Shown here in pieces: positions 6,243-7,741 of a DNA stretch of 7,741 nt. The stretch lies in assembly GCA_038252945.1 (NCBI GenBank), contig JBBSHN010000102.1, positions 1 through 7,741 of the forward strand, read 5' to 3'. Source of the DNA: JAUJOE01 sp038252945. Its GTDB lineage: Bacteria > Actinomycetota > Actinomycetes > Propionibacteriales > Nocardioidaceae. Under the pieces are notes generated by a model, which had not been told where the DNA came from, did not search any database, and saw only the letters and a list, made by a program, of their open reading frames with translations. Made by a program: the position numbers and the translations under genes. Every line of letters begins with the position of its first letter. Position 1 is the first letter of the stretch.

Positions 6243-6503
6243 TCACCGGCGCGGAACAGCGGATCTCTTCTTCGGTGTTCGGCGTATCGCGACACCGTGC
6301 GTCGGCTCGAGCGGAGGGGGTGCAGCTCCGGCTCCACTCGGCGGAGCTGGCCTGCTCAGGGCTTGGCGCATGCCCTGCAGGGCAGCATCGGAGTTGCCGC
6401 GGCGTACGTCGTCGTCGCCGCGAGCCCTGCCAGCCCAACCGGCCCACGCCATCGCGATCCCAGTCGCGACCAGCGGCGGCACCAGCCACCAAAGCACCTG
6501 CAC
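6243..6503 (-). CDS. Small one-TM hypothetical protein between moaE and the PDZ protease
   Basis: A predicted 86-aa protein starting VQVLWWLVPPLVATGIAMAWAGWAG, a single N-terminal membrane segment. An Ala/Pro-rich cytoplasmic or linker region follows, then a strongly basic tail (GVAIRRTPKKRSAVPRR). The pattern resembles short actinobacterial proteins found next to YlbL-like proteases, but I cannot name a family. The start is GTG at 6503, with GGGAG spaced 5 nt upstream and the hydrophobic segment directly after it. A GTG at 6551 would give 102 aa and lie 21 bp past moaE, but has no Shine-Dalgarno. The stop (TGA, 6243-6245) is 13 bp before the protease start. Fitting tightly between moaE and the protease on the same strand supports it as a real operon member. 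Confidence 0.7.
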   Translation of the reverse strand: MQVLWWLVPPLVATGIAMAWAGWAGRARGDDDVRRGNSDAALQGMRQALSRPAPPSGAGAAPPPLEPTHGVAIRRTPKKRSAVPRR

Positions 6504-6508
6504 GCCCA

Positions 6509-6513
6509 CTCCC
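6509..6513 (-). promoter_or_regulatory. Ribosome binding site choosing the small protein's start
   Basis: GGGAG lies 5 nt before the GTG at 6503 and is the reason for preferring it over the GTG at 6551. The spacing is near the optimum. It lies inside the longer alternative frame. Confidence 0.45.
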
Positions 6514-6572
6514 ACTTGGTTGTCCGCCGGCTCAAGGGTACGGCGAGGCACGGTGCGGCAGCCGCTGCGACG

Positions 6573-6998
6573 CTAGGGAGTACCGACCCAGTCTTCGCCG
6601 CCGTCGCGAAAGGCCTGACGCTTCCAGATCGGCACGGTGGCCTTGAGATCGTCGATGAGGCGAGAACAAGCGACCAGAGCGTCTCCTCGGTGAGCGGCGG
6701 ATGCGGCGACGACGACGGCGACGTCGCCGATCTGCAGGTCGCCGACACGGTGAACCGCCGCCACGGCGACCACTTCGCCTTCGGTGGCGACTCTTTCAGC
6801 CACCGAGTGCAGTGAACCCAGCGCCGACGGATGTGCGGTGTAGCTGAGTTGCCGTACGGCGCGACCAGCGTCGGAGTCCCTTACGGTTCCGACGAATACG
6901 GCGACACCACCTGCCGCCGGATCTTCCACGGCGGCGCACACGTCACCGATGCCGATGGGCTCGTCGCGAATAGCCACGAGTCGCACGGCGTCGCTCAT
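6573..6998 (-). CDS. moaE: Molybdopterin synthase catalytic subunit MoaE
   Basis: A 141-aa cytoplasmic protein of typical MoaE length. With the MoaD thiocarboxylate it inserts two sulfurs into precursor Z (cPMP) to make molybdopterin. Family motifs in order are GGVAVFVGTVRD (Arg40), the LSYTAHPSAL segment (usually LxYEAY), VHRVGDLQIGD, ASAAHRGDALVA (His103-Arg104), and the active-site run IDDLKATVPIWKRQ with Lys119 and Lys126, then DGGEDWVGTP at the end. The two lysines and Arg104 correspond to the E. coli active site, from memory. Differences from consensus include Gln128, where Glu is usual. The start is ATG at 6998. TAACCT lies 6 nt upstream, which suggests a leaderless transcript, and no good Shine-Dalgarno is present. 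It is the first gene of the minus-strand run. No moaD is visible in the window. Confidence 0.93.
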   Translation of the reverse strand: MSDAVRLVAIRDEPIGIGDVCAAVEDPAAGGVAVFVGTVRDSDAGRAVRQLSYTAHPSALGSLHSVAERVATEGEVVAVAAVHRVGDLQIGDVAVVVAASAAHRGDALVACSRLIDDLKATVPIWKRQAFRDGGEDWVGTP

Positions 6999-7004
6999 TC
7001 GGCG

Positions 7005-7010
7005 AGGTTA
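7005..7010 (-). promoter_or_regulatory. Candidate -10 element for a leaderless moaE operon transcript
   Basis: TAACCT on the minus strand matches the actinobacterial -10 form TAnnnT and ends 6 nt before the moaE ATG at 6998. Transcription would start at or next to the ATG. No TTG-type -35 is seen 16-18 bp upstream. The only GGAG lies 12 nt before the start, too far for normal use. Confidence 0.5.
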
Positions 7011-7025
7011 CTCCGACGCGCCGAG

Positions 7026-7031
7026 TAGGTT
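7026..7031 (+). promoter_or_regulatory. Candidate -10 element for a leaderless metalloprotease transcript
   Basis: TAGGTT matches TAnnnT and ends 6 nt before the ATG at 7038, the same geometry as the opposing moaE element 15 bp away. A GGAG at 7032-7035 is only 2 nt from the ATG, which is short for a ribosome site. No clear -35 is visible. Confidence 0.45.
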
Positions 7032-7037
7032 GGAGAC

Positions 7038-7741
7038 ATGGCTGATGCCCCGCGCGATGACGGCCCGCCCGAGGAAGGTCAGGAGCCGACGCCGCATAAC
7101 CCGTTCGCCGGAAGCCCGTTTGAACAGATGTTCGGTGGCTTCGCCAGCGGAGACCTCGGCGGCCTGCAGGCCGTCTTCGGCCAGCTGCAGCGGATGTTTG
7201 CTCCGCACGAGGGCGCGGTCAACTGGGAGTTCTCCCGCGATCTCGCACGCTCAGTGGTCGCCCAGAGCGCCGATCCGTCACCCACCGCAGGCGACCGCTC
7301 GCGGATGCAAGACATCGCGCGAGTCGCGGAGCAGTGGCTGGACCGGGCCACCGAGCTGCCCGCCACCGCTGGAACAGTGTCGGTATGGAGTCGCGCCGAA
7401 TGGATCGAGTCGAGCATGCCGGTGTGGCGACAGCTCGTCGAGCCCATCGCCGAGAGCGTCGTTGAGGCAATGGGCAACGCTCTGCCCACCGAAGGTCAGG
7501 GGTTCGCAGCACCGATGCTCGGGATGCTCAACTCGATCGGCAGCTCGATCTTCAGCGCTCAGCTCGGTCAGGCGGTTGGTGGGCTGGCCGCTGAGGTGAT
7601 CTCCGCCACAGACGTCGGCATCCCCGTGGGCGAGCCGGGTTCTCCGGCCGTCGTGCTCGCGAACGCGAAGAGCTTCGCAGCCGGTCTGGACCTCGACGAA
7701 TCGGACGTTCTTCTCTACGTGGTGCTGCGTGAGTGCGCACA
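7038..7741 (+). CDS. Zinc-dependent metalloprotease-family protein (Zincin_2/DUF2342-like), partial
   Basis: The frame stays open from ATG 7038 to the right edge (234 full codons), so only the N-terminal part is seen. Family features are a Pro/Glu-rich start followed by NPFAGSPFEQMFGG, the VNWEFSRDLARSVV segment, WLDRATELP, WSRAEWIESSMPVWRQLVEPIAESV, and SSIFSAQLGQAVGGLAAEVISATDVGIPV. This is the Zincin_2/DUF2342 family, of which M. tuberculosis Rv3195 is the likely counterpart (from memory); no substrate is known. The window ends in LLYVVLRECA plus CA-, which lines up with an HExxH zinc motif but with Arg231 in place of the first His; Glu232 is present and residue 235 (CA-) is His or Gln. 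No signal peptide is visible, so a cytoplasmic location is likely. It is divergent from moaE with 39 bp between starts. Confidence 0.9.
   Translation, partial: MADAPRDDGPPEEGQEPTPHNPFAGSPFEQMFGGFASGDLGGLQAVFGQLQRMFAPHEGAVNWEFSRDLARSVVAQSADPSPTAGDRSRMQDIARVAEQWLDRATELPATAGTVSVWSRAEWIESSMPVWRQLVEPIAESVVEAMGNALPTEGQGFAAPMLGMLNSIGSSIFSAQLGQAVGGLAAEVISATDVGIPVGEPGSPAVVLANAKSFAAGLDLDESDVLLYVVLRECA

Noticed and set aside
6230..6337. GTG at 6337 as start of the PDZ protease (389 aa)
   Set aside because: It would overlap the small membrane protein gene and place 36 charged residues before the signal anchor; ATG 6229 fits the family length and the 13-bp gap.
6356..6748. Minus-strand frame of 130 codons overlapping moaE and the small membrane protein gene
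   Set aside because: It overlaps well-supported genes in other frames and has no domain or family resemblance.
7079..7512. Minus-strand frames opposite the metalloprotease
   Set aside because: They are antisense shadows. The plus frame is open to the window edge with clear family motifs.

Overview
The window is high-GC DNA with GTG starts and dense, co-oriented genes. The families present (UPF0182, PPA1309, PDZ-S16 secreted protease, Zincin_2-type metalloprotease) point to an actinomycete (Actinomycetota). The gene order UPF0182 / PDZ-S16 protease / divergent metalloprotease resembles, from memory, the Mycobacterium tuberculosis Rv3193c-Rv3194c-Rv3195 block. The added PPA1309 gene, small membrane protein and moaE suggest a non-mycobacterial relative, such as a Propionibacteriales- or Frankiales-like lineage. 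That placement is inference.

Layout: (1) Positions 1-1072, minus strand: a class III nucleotidyl-cyclase/AAA-ATPase signalling gene. It is split by an apparent one-base insertion near 649-650 and runs off the left edge. (2) 1073-1471: about 400 bp with no convincing gene but several perfect inverted repeats. (3) 1472-1545, minus strand: initiator tRNA-Met (CAU) with a well-spaced promoter just upstream and a possible hairpin terminator downstream. (4) 1642-6998, minus strand: a tight five-gene run transcribed in the order moaE, small one-TM protein, membrane-anchored PDZ-S16 (Lon-type) protease, PPA1309-family protein, UPF0182 membrane protein. (5) 7038-7741, plus strand: the 5' part of a divergent zinc-metalloprotease-family gene, cut by the right edge inside its HExxH-like motif.

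The five-gene run looks like one operon: most gaps are tens of bases or less, and the protease and PPA1309 genes probably overlap by 4 bp. Three products are membrane proteins, and two of them (UPF0182 and the protease) have large domains outside the membrane, so an envelope role is plausible. MoaE, a cytoplasmic molybdopterin synthase subunit, is the odd member. The 39-bp gap between moaE and the metalloprotease holds two back-to-back TANNNT hexamers, each exactly 6 nt before an ATG, the geometry of leaderless transcripts.

No mobile element with a transposase, CRISPR array or clearly new system is visible. The most interesting points are the broken and catalytically atypical cyclase gene, the mirrored leaderless promoters, the RExxH motif of the metalloprotease, the uncharacterised envelope operon and the inverted-repeat-rich gap.
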